Positions 40,822 through 50,602 of a DNA stretch of 64,000 nucleotides are shown one piece after another. Both the position numbers and the translations under genes were made by a program. The stretch lies in assembly GCF_016907365.1 (NCBI RefSeq), contig NZ_JAFBBV010000001.1, positions 2,666,001-2,730,000 of the forward strand. The letters run 5' to 3'. How positions within the stretch are numbered: the first letter of the stretch is position 1; each line of letters starts with the position of its first letter. The notes under the pieces are model-generated. The model saw only the letters and a program-made list of their open reading frames with translations, searched no databases and was not told the origin of the DNA. The stretch comes from Oerskovia paurometabola (lineage in GTDB: Bacteria; Actinomycetota; Actinomycetes; Actinomycetales; Cellulomonadaceae).

Positions 40822-41984
40822 ACGAGCACCTCCCCGAGCCACTCGGCGAACCGGTCGGGCGTGAGGGCCGCGACGTGCATGCCGCACTCGGCGAGGCGGC
40901 GGGCCGTCCCGTGGTCGTAGACGGGCTCCGCGGCCTCGTCGAGCGCCGCCAGCCCCAGCATCCGGACACCGGACTCCGCGAGCCGCCGCACGCCCGCGAG
41001 GAGCTGGGTGACCGAGCCGCCCTCCTCGAAGTCGCTCACGAGCACCACGACCGTGCGGCTCGGGTTCGTGACCTGCTGCTCGGCGTAGCGCACCGCCTTG
41101 GCGATGTCGGTGCCACCGCCCAGCTGTGCCGTCAGCAGGACCGCGACCGGGTCGTGCGCGAGGTGCGAGAGGTCGACGACGTTCGTGTCGAAGACCGCGA
41201 GCCTGACGGTGATCCCCGGCAGCGCCGACATGATCCCGGCGCACACCGCGCTGTAGAGCAGCGAGGCCGCCATGGAGCCTGACTGGTCGACGAGCAGCAC
41301 GACCTCCCAGGTGAGCGTGCGGCGCACCCTCGACACGAACCGCACGTCCTGCACGATCAGTCGCCCGGACTCCGGGTCGTAGCGCGAGAGGTTGGCCGCC
41401 AGGGTGCGCTTGCCGTCGAAGTTCTGGCTGACCTCGTGCACCGAGCGGCGTGACCTGTCCTTGCGGCCGGTGAGCGCGGTCGCGAACTGCGGGCGCAGCC
41501 GTCGCACGATGTCCTCCACGACGCGCGCGATGACCGTGCGGAGCCCGGCGGCGGCGCGCTCGTCGAGGCGTCCGCGCACCTGCAGGAGAGCGGTCGCGAG
41601 CTCCCGGCTGGGCTCGAGGGCCTCGGCCGCTTCCGGGTCGGCGAGCAGGTCCGTGAGCCGGTACCGGCTCACGGCGTCGACCTGCATGCGCTCGAACGTC
41701 TCGCGCGGGAAGAGCGTGCGAGCCTGGCCGAGCCAGTCGAGAGCCTTGAGCGCCGACGGGTCGAGGCTCCCGCCGCCGCCGCGCCCGCCCGGCCCCTTGC
41801 CCAGGCGGTGCCCGCGCTCGACGTACTCGCGGTCGTACAGGTACTGCAGCGCGCGCTCGACACCGGTGTCGGCCGGGTCCTGCGGGAGCTCCTGGGCGGC
41901 GTAGCGGCCCAGGACGAGCCGCCAGCGGCGCGCGGCCTCGAGCTCTTCGGCGGTCGCCCCTGGACGGGCGGTCGGGACGGTCAC
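40818..41984 (-). CDS. VWA domain protein (YehP/CoxE-like)
   Basis: A 388-aa protein. The N-terminal 200 residues are helical, with a Gly-rich hinge GKGPGGRGGGGS at about 63-73. The C-terminal von Willebrand A domain has a complete metal-ion adhesion site: DQSGSMAAS (residues 233-241, DxSxS), the Thr in LGGGTDIAKAV and the Asp in VLVSDFEEGG. VWA proteins of this type work with MoxR AAA+ ATPases as adaptors or chaperone partners (RavA-ViaA is the best-studied pair). The start is a GTG whose GTGA overlaps the DUF5682 stop. It is similar in domain layout to E. coli YehP. Confidence 0.92.
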   Translation of the reverse strand: MTVPTARPGATAEELEAARRWRLVLGRYAAQELPQDPADTGVERALQYLYDREYVERGHRLGKGPGGRGGGGSLDPSALKALDWLGQARTLFPRETFERMQVDAVSRYRLTDLLADPEAAEALEPSRELATALLQVRGRLDERAAAGLRTVIARVVEDIVRRLRPQFATALTGRKDRSRRSVHEVSQNFDGKRTLAANLSRYDPESGRLIVQDVRFVSRVRRTLTWEVVLLVDQSGSMAASLLYSAVCAGIMSALPGITVRLAVFDTNVVDLSHLAHDPVAVLLTAQLGGGTDIAKAVRYAEQQVTNPSRTVVVLVSDFEEGGSVTQLLAGVRRLAESGVRMLGLAALDEAAEPVYDHGTARRLAECGMHVAALTPDRFAEWLGEVLV

Positions 41985-44611
41985 GGCAGGTTCTCCTGGT
42001 CGGACGGAGGGTTGGCAGGGGTGCGCTGCGACGTGCTGACGACCCACGCGCCGAGCCCGTCGCGCGCGAGCATCGCGGAGAGCTCGCGTTCGAGCGCGAG
42101 CCCGGCGTGGAGGTCCTGCTCGGTCGCGGCCAGGTGCACGTCGATCCGCTCGGCCCGGAAGCCCGTGCGTGTCGCGACCTGCTGCGCGAGCCGGTGCGTC
42201 TCGGCCGGCTTGAGCCACGTGAACGCACGGCGCAGGTCCGGCAGGACGGCCAGGAACGCGTCCCCGTCGAGGTCCCGCAGACCTGCGTGGACGGCGTCGA
42301 AGAGCTCGGGGGTGTGCAGCAGGAGGTCGGGGGCGACGCGCAGCAGCCCGCCCAGGAAGCGGACGGCGGCGACCGGGTCCGCGCCCGGGCTGAGCTGGGC
42401 ACGCACCTCCGCGACCAGGACGTCGTCGTCGAGGGCGTCGTGGGTCGCGGCGAGCGCCACGAGGGCACCTCGGACGCCGGGCGCCGCGCTGCGGTCTCCG
42501 CGGAGCCGGTCGAGCTCGCGGAGCACGGGTTCCGCTCGGTCCGTCGCGGGTACGGCACCACTCGTGGGGCGCGCGGCCCTGCGGGGGTCCGCTCCGTCGT
42601 CGGGACCGGGTGCGCGTGCGGCGCGCCCCGCCTCCCGCAGGAGGTCGCGCAGGGCGACGAGCGTCCCGACGGCGGCAGGTTCCGCGTCCGCGTCGACCGC
42701 ACCGAGGCCCGGGACGAGGTAGGCGACGGTGGCGAGGCCGTGGTCGAGCAGGTCCAGGAGGTCGTCCGCGTGGTCCTCCAGGCCCAGCTCGACGCGAGCG
42801 TCCCACAGGTCCACGAGGCGGTGCAGCCCGCCCACGACGGACTCGAGCGAGGGGTCGACGTCGAGCGTCGAGCGCAGGAGCGCGACCAGGCGGTCGAGGT
42901 GCTCCGACAGTCCCGCGACGACGGCCTGGGCCACGAGGCGGGCCACACCGAGCGCCGAGCGCCCCGTCGTCGCGAGCTCGTGCTCGAGGCGGTGGAGGCG
43001 GTGCACCGCGACGGCCTCGAGCGTCGCACCCTGGTGCGAGAGCTCGACCAACGACGCCTCGACGAGGGGCGTCCAGGCGTACTCCCACTCCTCGATCAGG
43101 AGCCCCAGGCCGCGCCCCGCGACGTGGTCGGGCCCCGAGACCTGGCGTGCGAACCCGCTGCCGACGAAGTCCATGAGCGCCAGGAAGGCCCGGCGCTCCC
43201 GGTGGCGCGGCGTGCGGCGCGCGTCGAGACGCGTGCGACGCGGCGTCGAGTCCGTCACCACGAGACGCAGGTCCTCGGCCCGCTCCCTCGCACGCTGCAC
43301 GAGCGGCGGCGACGCGGTCCCGGGCGGCACCTCGCCGAGCGCGCGCCCACCGAACACCTCGGCGACCGCCTGCCCGAGCGGGCGTCCGATACCCACGTCG
43401 AGCCCCCCGTCGTCCTTGACGAAGCACGACGTGAGCGCGTCGAGGAGGTCCGTCCGCCCCGGCCACGGGCGCTCGCGCAGGTCCGCGAGCCGAGTCGCCT
43501 GCTCGGCCGCCGACGCGATCTCGGCCAGGCTCACCTGCGCCCCGCGCGCGGTCGCGGCCGCGGCGACGTCCACGAGCAGAGACGTGCCCAGCGCACTCGG
43601 CCCACCCGGCTCCCGGTGCGCGGCCCAGAGCCGCTCGTAGAAGCCGGGCGACGGCATGCCCGCCCCGTAGCCCCGCAGCCCGTCGAGCCGCTCGTGGTCG
43701 TAGCGGATGAGCCAGGCGTCGGCCGACGTCGGCGGGCCGTAGCCCCCGGCGGGACGGCGGCTCAGGACCGCCTCGCCCTCGGGAGCGCCCGTGAGCGCCT
43801 CGACGAGCGCGAGCGTGTGGAACGCGCCGGTCACCACGACCACGGGCCCCTCGACCCGGGCCCGGTGCTCGGCGACCCGGGCCGACATGAGGGCCTCGCG
43901 CGCGAGCGACCCGTCGGCGTCGAGCACCTCCTCCTCGTAGTCGAGGCGTGCGAGACCTGCCCACGCGAACACGTCGTCGAACAGCTCGCGCCAGTCCGCG
44001 AGCCGCTCGCTCGTGCGTGCCTCGAAGAGGTGGTCCCACACCTCGTCGTGGTCGCGGCACCCCAGCCGCTCGGCGACCGCGGCGATCGTCCGCGAGTGCG
44101 CGAGGTTGCGCTCGGACTGGAGCGTGCGGGCGAACGCGTCGTCGCCTGCTCCCTCCGTGCCGTCGTCGGGTGCGACTCCTCCGGCCACCTCGCCGGACCG
44201 GTCGCCGGTCGCGCGCGCGCCCCACGACCGGTCGACGAACGCGACCTCCGCGCCCAGCCGGGCCCCGGTGCGCAGAGCCACCCACTCGGGCGAGAACTCG
44301 GCGAGCGGGTAGAAGCCCGCGCCGCCGCCCTCGGTCCCCAGGCTCAGGACCGCGACGGGCGGACGTGTGCGCGGGTCGAGCAGCGCGGGCAGGAGCCGCC
44401 CGTACTCCTCGGGCCCCTCGACGAGCACGACGGCGGGCCGCACCTCCTCGACGAGCGCCCCGACCGCGAGCGCGCACGCCGGGCTGTGGTGGCGGACCGG
44501 CGCGAGGTAGATCCCGTCGACCCGCAGGCGTTGGACCGCGGCGGCGGCGGCCTGCATGCGCTCGGGCGCACGACCCCACGCGGCTCGCGCCGGCGCCTGC
44601 GCTACTGCCAC
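41981..44611 (-). CDS. DUF5682 family protein (YehM-like)
   Basis: An 876-aa cytoplasmic protein. The N-terminal region opens with GIYLAPVRHHSPACALAVGALVEEVRPAVVLVEGPEEYG, and later GPVVVVTGAFHTLALVEAL; this His/Glu/His pattern recalls the ChaN/TraB/PrgY-like (TIKI) hydrolase fold, so a metal-dependent activity is possible but unproven. The rest is mostly helical and leucine-rich, with LLDLLDHGLATVAYLVPGLG near 620. The GTG start overlaps the MoxR gene by 10 nt and the end overlaps the VWA start by 4 nt. It occurs consistently with MoxR, VWA and SWIM genes, as in E. coli yehL-yehM-yehP-yehQ. Confidence 0.88.
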   Translation of the reverse strand: MAVAQAPARAAWGRAPERMQAAAAAVQRLRVDGIYLAPVRHHSPACALAVGALVEEVRPAVVLVEGPEEYGRLLPALLDPRTRPPVAVLSLGTEGGGAGFYPLAEFSPEWVALRTGARLGAEVAFVDRSWGARATGDRSGEVAGGVAPDDGTEGAGDDAFARTLQSERNLAHSRTIAAVAERLGCRDHDEVWDHLFEARTSERLADWRELFDDVFAWAGLARLDYEEEVLDADGSLAREALMSARVAEHRARVEGPVVVVTGAFHTLALVEALTGAPEGEAVLSRRPAGGYGPPTSADAWLIRYDHERLDGLRGYGAGMPSPGFYERLWAAHREPGGPSALGTSLLVDVAAAATARGAQVSLAEIASAAEQATRLADLRERPWPGRTDLLDALTSCFVKDDGGLDVGIGRPLGQAVAEVFGGRALGEVPPGTASPPLVQRARERAEDLRLVVTDSTPRRTRLDARRTPRHRERRAFLALMDFVGSGFARQVSGPDHVAGRGLGLLIEEWEYAWTPLVEASLVELSHQGATLEAVAVHRLHRLEHELATTGRSALGVARLVAQAVVAGLSEHLDRLVALLRSTLDVDPSLESVVGGLHRLVDLWDARVELGLEDHADDLLDLLDHGLATVAYLVPGLGAVDADAEPAAVGTLVALRDLLREAGRAARAPGPDDGADPRRAARPTSGAVPATDRAEPVLRELDRLRGDRSAAPGVRGALVALAATHDALDDDVLVAEVRAQLSPGADPVAAVRFLGGLLRVAPDLLLHTPELFDAVHAGLRDLDGDAFLAVLPDLRRAFTWLKPAETHRLAQQVATRTGFRAERIDVHLAATEQDLHAGLALERELSAMLARDGLGAWVVSTSQRTPANPPSDQENLP

Positions 44612-45759
44612 AGGGACTCCGCCGCGGAGAGGAAGGACTTCCAGCGCGGGTCACGTCGCGCCCGTTCGCGCACCACGTTGTCGACGTAGTGCCGCAGCCG
44701 CCGGGCGTCCTCCTCGTCGCCCTTGGAGGCCACGCCCGCGAGCTGGCGCGCGACCTCGGCCGGGGTCACGGTGCCGTCGCCCAGGTAGCGGGCCTCGAGC
44801 GACGCGGCGACCGCGACGTTCACGGCCTCGGCCGTCGACATGACGGTCTCGGGACGCTTGACGGGCGCACCGTTGCTCGTGGCCCCGGTCCGCAGGTCCT
44901 GGAACGCCGTGACGAGCACGTCCAGGACGTCTCGCGCGAGCGGCGGGCGCTCGCCCGCCGGGCCCAGCTCGGCCGTGAGCTGGGCCTCGATGAGGTCGAT
45001 CTCGAACTGGCGGTCCGTGAGGGGCTTGATCGTCTCGAAGTTGAACCGTCGCTTGAGCGCCGCCGACATCTCGTGGACTCCCCGGTCCTTGAGGTTCGCG
45101 GTCGCGAGCACGTTGAACCCGGGGCGGGCCGAGACCCGCGCCTCGCTGCCGAGCTCGGGGATCATGAGCTGCTTCTCGGAGAGGATCGAGACGAGGGTGT
45201 CCTGGATCTCGGGCGCGCAGCGCGTGATCTCCTCGAACCGGACGACCTTCCCGGCGCTCATGGCCTGCTGGACGGCCGACGGGACGAGCGAGCGCTCGCT
45301 GGGTCCCTCGGCGATGAGCAGCGCGTAGTTCCACGAGTAGCGGACGTGGTCCTCGGTCGTGCCCGCGGTGCCCTGGACCGTGAGGTTCGACGTCCCGCTC
45401 ACGGCGGCCGCGAGCAGCTCGGACAGCATCGACTTCGCGGTACCGGGCTCCCCCACGAGCATGAGTCCCTGGCGGCCGAGCAAGGACACGACGGCTCGGT
45501 CCACGAGCGGGTCGTCACCGTAGAACTTCCGTCGCACCCCGAGCTCGGCGTCGCCCACGACGAAGGCGCGCACGGCCCGTGGACTGAGCCGCCACCCGGG
45601 CGGCAGCTCGGAGCCCTTGGCCCGGTCGGCCGCCTCGAGGACCGCGAGCTCGTCCGCGAAACGCACCTCGGCGGGCGGGCGGATCTCCTGGGCAGGGCCG
45701 CGGTCGAGGACCGCTGCCTCTTCGTGGGTGCTCGCCGAGGGGGTCGGGGTGGTCACCAT
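44602..45759 (-). CDS. MoxR-type AAA+ ATPase (YehL-like)
   Basis: A 385-aa AAA+ ATPase. Walker A is VGEPGTAKS (102-110), Walker B VVRFEEITR (172-180), and sensor 1 lies in FNVLATANLKDRG. The arginine region follows in ALKRRFNFETI, and a C-terminal lid continues past residue 300. MoxR ATPases act as chaperones that remodel or mature partner complexes together with VWA proteins. The ATG overlaps the DUF4132 gene stop by 7 nt (ATGGTGA) and its own end overlaps DUF5682 by 10 nt, so all five genes are translationally chained. It is the motor of the proposed system. Confidence 0.93.
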   Translation of the reverse strand: MVTTPTPSASTHEEAAVLDRGPAQEIRPPAEVRFADELAVLEAADRAKGSELPPGWRLSPRAVRAFVVGDAELGVRRKFYGDDPLVDRAVVSLLGRQGLMLVGEPGTAKSMLSELLAAAVSGTSNLTVQGTAGTTEDHVRYSWNYALLIAEGPSERSLVPSAVQQAMSAGKVVRFEEITRCAPEIQDTLVSILSEKQLMIPELGSEARVSARPGFNVLATANLKDRGVHEMSAALKRRFNFETIKPLTDRQFEIDLIEAQLTAELGPAGERPPLARDVLDVLVTAFQDLRTGATSNGAPVKRPETVMSTAEAVNVAVAASLEARYLGDGTVTPAEVARQLAGVASKGDEEDARRLRHYVDNVVRERARRDPRWKSFLSAAESLWQ

Positions 45760-48700
45760 GCGCTCTTCTTCTCCCAGGCGGCGTCGAAGCTGCCACCGGC
45801 AGCGACGGTCAGGTAGTCGCGGTAGGACTCCGCGACGAGGACGGGCGGCAGGTCCGCGAGGCGCGCCTCGGCGCTCTGCCCGTAGGCCCGGGTCGAGCGG
45901 CGGAACACGAGGTCGGTGATCGCCGCGGGGATGTTCTCCTCGGGCAGGAACGCGCCCGTGAACTCGATGACCGCGGTGATCCCGACGCTCGGGTACGCCT
46001 TCTCGTAGCCCGAGAACCAGCCGCCGTCCTCGGCCTGGCTGCGCGCGTAGCCGAGCTTCGTCGCCCGCCCGCGGACCGTGAAGCTGTCCGTGAGCCAGCC
46101 CTTGCGGTCGCTGATCGCGGTCGCGCTGCGGTCCGTCACGGGCACCGTCACCTGGAGCTGGTCGAACAGCGGCCTGATCTCGTAGTCGGCGAGGTGCTCG
46201 CGCCACCGACCGGCCTCTTCCGCGCCGAGCAGCACGCCGTGCGCGACCGAGACCGTCGCGCCCTGCGCGAGGGTCACGTCCTCGTCGTCGACGTCGATGA
46301 GCGCTCCGGCATCGCCCGGTCGGAACGCCCGCTGGTCCGGACCGGGGTTCTCGAGCCACACGAGCCCGGCCGCGAGCCGGGACATGACGGGGTGCCCGGC
46401 CACGAACTCGAGCCAGTCGGCGACGGGCCACTCGCGCCCCGTGCACATGGCCTCGTAGAGGCGCTGGGTCTGGAGCGCGACGACGGCCTTGAGCTCCTTG
46501 CGGCTCGTCGAGAGCTGCGACTTGGCGGCCTTGACCTGGTCGGGGTCGTCGTCCGCGCGCGGCGTGGGCAGGGCCTTGACGACCTTGCCCGCGTCGTTGG
46601 TGAGCTCGAGCGTGAACGTGGGCGTGATGCGCCCCGTGTACTCGCGTGACCCGAGGTCGAGGTGCAGGATGCCGTCGTCCTCGAAGCCCGCGGTCTGCAC
46701 CGTACGGTCGGCGAGCTCCTCGGCGGACCAGCCCCGTCGTTCGGCCAGGTCCTCGGCGAGCTGCTGCGCGGCCGCCTGCACCGTGGCCTGGCGGTGACGC
46801 CGCGCCACGGACAGCAGGAGCTGGATCGACGCGGGATCGCCGTTGGCCGCGAGCGCCCGCACGAGGGCCTCGATCTGTGCACGGCGCGTGATGTGCGTCT
46901 TGAGGTACTGCTGCACGGCACGCGTCAGGTCGGCACCGGGCATGCCGACGGTCAGCGCGAGCAGCCCCTTGTCGGCGATGGCCGACCCGAGGTAGTTCGC
47001 CTGGTGCTCACGGAACGCGTCCTGGTGGTGCTGGTCCACGGTCCGCGAGGCCTCGGCCTCGTAGTACTGGGGGTGCTGCTTGTACCAGTGCTGGTAGCGG
47101 TCGTAGCGCTGCTGGGCCTCGCCGTCCGCGTAGGCCCGGCTCTCCTCGGCAGTCGGGCCCTGGGTGTCCTTGCCGATCCACGCGTCGAGCACGAACCGGC
47201 CGAGCGCCGCGCGGCTCTCGACGTCGAGCAGGGACTCGTAGCGCGCGATCAGGCCCAGTCCGCTGGGGTCCTTGAGCTTGACCGCGAGCACGACCCACCA
47301 GCGCACGACCTCGACGGGCACGGGCTCGCCGTCGGCGGCCCAGCGGAGCGCGGGCAGACCGTCGATCGGGAACCAGGCCATGCTCGCGGGTGCCTTGGCC
47401 TTGAGGCCCTTGGTCGCCTCGGCGAGCAGGGTCGCGGGTGCGAGCTCGAGGGCGATGTCGTCACCGAGCGCTTAAGAGCCCCGAGGAGCGCGGCGCGGGC
47501 CACCTCGCGACGTTCCTTGGCGAGCGCGGCTCGCAGTGCCGGGACCGCTGCCGGGTCGCCGAGGCGTTGGAGCCAGACGGCGGCCGTGACGCGGATCTCG
47601 GCCTTCCCGTCGCGCAGGCCCTGCTCGGCCAGCTCGCGGGCCCCGACGTGCGACTCGAGCACCTTCTGCGCCGCGACACGGTGCGTCTTGCCTTCGCCGA
47701 GCGCGAGCTCGGCCAACCGCGGGAGGTAGCGGTTCGGGATCGTCGGGAAGGCGCCGAGGATCGTGAGCGCGACCTCGAGCCGCTCCGAACGGCTGTACGT
47801 CTGGACCGTGCCCGACGGCCGCAGCCCCAGGATCGTGTCGAGCGCGCGCGGGTGCTCGGCGAAGTAGGGCCACAGGTGCTCGGGGGCGAACGTCCCGCGA
47901 GCGAACCAGGAGTCGAACACGAGCTCGGCGACGGCCGACTCGGAGTCCTGCACACCGGCCCGCTCGACACCGTCGGCGAGGATCCGGAGGTCGACCGCGA
48001 TGTCGGTCGTCGCGTTGAGCTGGTACCAGGGGTAGCGCTGCCTGCCGCCACCGTGCGAGCGCGCGAAGCGGATGTCGTGGAGCATGGTCAGACCGTCGAG
48101 CCGGCCCCGGATCGCGGGGGCCTGGAGCTCGACGAGAACGGTGCGCGGCGGCACCTTGGTCAGGGCGCCCGAGAGGTACTGCGCGACCTGCGTGAGGTGG
48201 TCGTCGGTGATGGCCGCGAGATCCTTGACGGCTCCCCGGGCGTGCGACAGGCGCCAGCTCTGGGCCTCGGCCTGGGGGAGCGCCTCGAGCGCGGCGAGCT
48301 CGTCGCGGGCCGCAGTGAGCCTGCGGTCCACCGCGTCGCGGGCCGAGCGCACGAACGCGTCGCCGAGGGCGACCTCGGGCAGGGGCGTGAACGGCGGGAC
48401 GTCGAGGGGCTCGTCGACGACGACCGTCGCGACGTCGAGGGCCGTGGCCCGCTCGATCGCGTTCGACAGCAACGTGCCGCGCGCGCCCCGGCCGTCGGCC
48501 GCATGGGCGCGGCGCAGGACGTCGATGCCGCCCTCGACCCCGACGAGGTGGGTCACGAGTCCCCCGAGCCGGCTCGCGGGCATCGTGGTGAGCAGGGGTT
48601 CGAGGAGCGCGACCTGGCGCTCGGCGGGCAGGGCCGCGAGGTTCCCGGCGGCCTCCTCGCGCACGGACTTGGCGTTGTCGGTCGCGAGCTGGGCGACGAG

Positions 48701-49639
48701 CCCGACGAACGCGTCCAGTGCGGCGGGCCGGGTCCGCAGGAACCGCAGGAGCTCGACCTTGCCGGTCGCGCGCAGCAGGGGTGCGACCGCGGCGACGTCG
48801 GCTGGGTGCGCGACCAGGTATTCCTCGACACCGGGCTGCGCCGCGAACACCGCGAGCGGGTCGCCGTAGTAGTCCGCGGTGACGGGGCGGTCGAAGATCC
48901 CCGCCACGACGGCGGTCGGGATGCTCCCCTCGGCCACGCCGCCGTCGCGCAGGATCGCGGTCAGGAGCTCGGGGGTCCACTGGCTGCGCACGCCCGGCTT
49001 GCCGTTCTTGCCCGTGGTGCGGCGGTCGCCGCACGTCTTGGCGACGTCGGTCAGGAGGGCGGCAAACCAGGCCGGGAGCCGGTCGGAGGCCCGCGAGACG
49101 TCGGGCGAGACGGCCGCGAGCAGGCGGCCCGTGCGGACGAGCGCGTCGATCCCCACGGGCTCGGTCAGCGTGTAGAGGTTGCTGCGGGCCGTGGCGCCCT
49201 TGTTGACGTTCCAGCCGGGCACGCGCTCCTTGATGGCCTTGTCCTCGGCCTGGGTCGTGTACGTCCAGGCGCCGAGCGTCGCGGGCCGGTTGAGCAACCG
49301 GTCCACCGCGTCGTCGCCGCGCTGCGACAGCTCGGTCACGAGCTCCGGCCCGTCGCCCGTGTGGACGTAGGCGATCGCTCGGGCCGCGAGACCTTCGGTG
49401 GCCGCGTCCAGGATCTTCAGTCCGTCGACCAGCCGAGCCGAGGGCTCGGCGCGCCGCCGACCCTCTGCACGGCCGGGCGCCGTGCCGCCGCCCTCGACCG
49501 CACCGTCGTGGTCTCCCTGGAGCCAACCCTTGATCTTGTCGAACACGCGTCCCACCGTCTCCTCCGGGCCGCCGGACCGCGTCCGGAGGCCGCCGCGCTC
49601 CGTCGGCGCGGCGTCGTCGGTCACAGTAGGAGAAGCCAC
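45753..49639 (-). pseudogene. DUF4132 protein (MolR/YehI-like) interrupted by a frameshift
   Basis: Two minus-strand frames together encode one DUF4132 protein of about 1,295 aa. The first (GTG 49639, or a GTG five codons in) runs normally to ...RAALLGALK at 47471, after which it becomes Arg/Ser/Pro-rich nonsense. The second continues with sensible sequence from 47471 (ALGDDIALELAPATLL, then MAWFPIDGLPALRW at 47381) to a stop at 45753. A TAA in the second frame at 47474-47472 fixes the switch to right after the AAG codon, as if one G were lost from AAGGCG. The N-terminal part is helical repeats; the C-terminal half ends with the family's GYEKAYPSVGITAVIEFTGAFLPEENI. It could be a true mutation or a sequencing error. 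Confidence 0.85.
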
Positions 49640-49874
49640 CGACAGGCGTCGATGCTGTCAGTGGAGATCGGTCGGGTGAATCGGTCGGGGGACGCCCGCC
49701 GCGGCCGGTCCCCTCCCCGCCCGACGGCGCTGCGCGGCCCCGGTGGCCGGGTCCGGCGTGGTGCTGGCTGCCTCCGACCCGTGGTCGACAGGACGCAGGC
49801 GGTGCGGCGGGCAGGGGGCGAGGGAGCCTGGCGTTCGCTCGACCTCGCACGCCCTCGCCGAGCGAGAGCTGGGG
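49640..49874. other. 235-bp gap between the DUF4132 gene and tRNA-Val
   Basis: Must contain the promoter of the five-gene operon (minus strand, upstream of 49639). A GCCCGACGGCGCTGC stretch near 49720 and a CCGGTGGCCGGG hairpin near 49740 could terminate the tRNA transcript. No gene was seen. No A/T-rich -10 element is obvious. Confidence 0.4.
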
Positions 49875-49948
49875 TGGGCCCGGAGGGACTCGAACCCCCG
49901 ACATCCACGGTGTAAGCGTGGCGCTCTAACCAACTGAGCTACAGGCCC
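49875..49948 (-). tRNA. tRNA-Val (anticodon UAC)
   Basis: Complete cloverleaf on the minus strand. The acceptor strands GGGCCTG and CGGGCCC pair with one G-U. The D arm is GCTCAGTTGGTTAGAGC; the anticodon arm CCACG-CTTACAC-CGTGG has anticodon TAC; the T arm is GGGGGTTCGAGTCCCTC; the discriminator is A. CCA is not encoded. 74 nt. Confidence 0.97.
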
Positions 49949-50119
49949 CAGAACAGCGGTGCACAGCCTACCGGGTCACCGACCCTGCCTCGCACATCCG
50001 CCGCACATCGGGCATCCCGTGCCCGAGGGCGTACGGCTGCCACGGGTGGACCCGGCCACGAACAACCGACGGGCGCACCACGGCACGAGGCCACGGCACG
50101 CCCGTCGAGAGGGGGCGGG

Positions 50120-50602
50120 TCAGAGCTCCGCGAGCGCCGCCCGGTACCCCGCGAGGTCCCGGCGCTGCCCGCGAGGGTTCACGACGGACCACCGCACGAC
50201 GCCTTCTGCGTCGATCAGGAAGCTGCCGCGGATCGCGAGGCCGCGCTCGGCGTCGAACACCCCGTACTGGCGGGCGACCTCGCCGTGCGGCCAGAAGTCC
50301 GAGAGGAGGTCGAACGTGTACCCCTCCTGCGCGGCCCAGGCCTTGAGCGAGAAGACGGGGTCGCACGAGATCGCGTAGAGCGAGACGCCCGCGGTCTCGA
50401 AGTCCGCGATGTTGTCGCGGAGCTCGCACAGCTCGCTCGTGCACGTGCCCGAGAAGGCGAACGGCACGAACACCAGCAGGACGGGCCGACCGCGCAGGTC
50501 CGCGAGGTGGACCGGGGTGCCGTGCGTGTCGGTGAGCGTGAAGTCGGGGGCGAGGTCGCCCGGCCGGACCGTCAGCTCGGGGGCCTCAGCGGCCACGGCC
50601 AC
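50120..50602 (-). CDS. ahpE: AhpE-like one-Cys peroxiredoxin
   Basis: A 160-aa peroxiredoxin that reduces peroxides. The thioredoxin fold starts with PGDLAPDFTLTDTHGTPVHLADLRG; the peroxidatic Cys54 is in PFAFSGTCTSELCELRD (P-x3-S/T-x2-C type) with a conserved Arg downstream. A second Cys59 five residues on is absent from mycobacterial AhpE as I know it and might offer a resolving partner. It starts with GTG at 50602 (or GTG at 50596), overlapping the DUF3052 gene by 11-17 nt. AhpE and DUF3052 genes are neighbours upstream of aceE in mycobacteria too (Rv2238c-Rv2239c). Confidence 0.9.
   Translation of the reverse strand: MAVAAEAPELTVRPGDLAPDFTLTDTHGTPVHLADLRGRPVLLVFVPFAFSGTCTSELCELRDNIADFETAGVSLYAISCDPVFSLKAWAAQEGYTFDLLSDFWPHGEVARQYGVFDAERGLAIRGSFLIDAEGVVRWSVVNPRGQRRDLAGYRAALAEL

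Noticed and set aside
47465..47480. Programmed -1 frameshifting in DUF4132
   Set aside because: The local bases TCTTAAG do not form a slippery heptamer and no downstream stem-loop was evident, so mutation or base-call error is more likely.
49875..49948. tRNA-Val as the integration site of the five-gene operon
   Set aside because: The operon lies on the 3' side of the tRNA, as expected for an island, but no second copy of the tRNA 3' end was seen to the left and no integrase gene is present.
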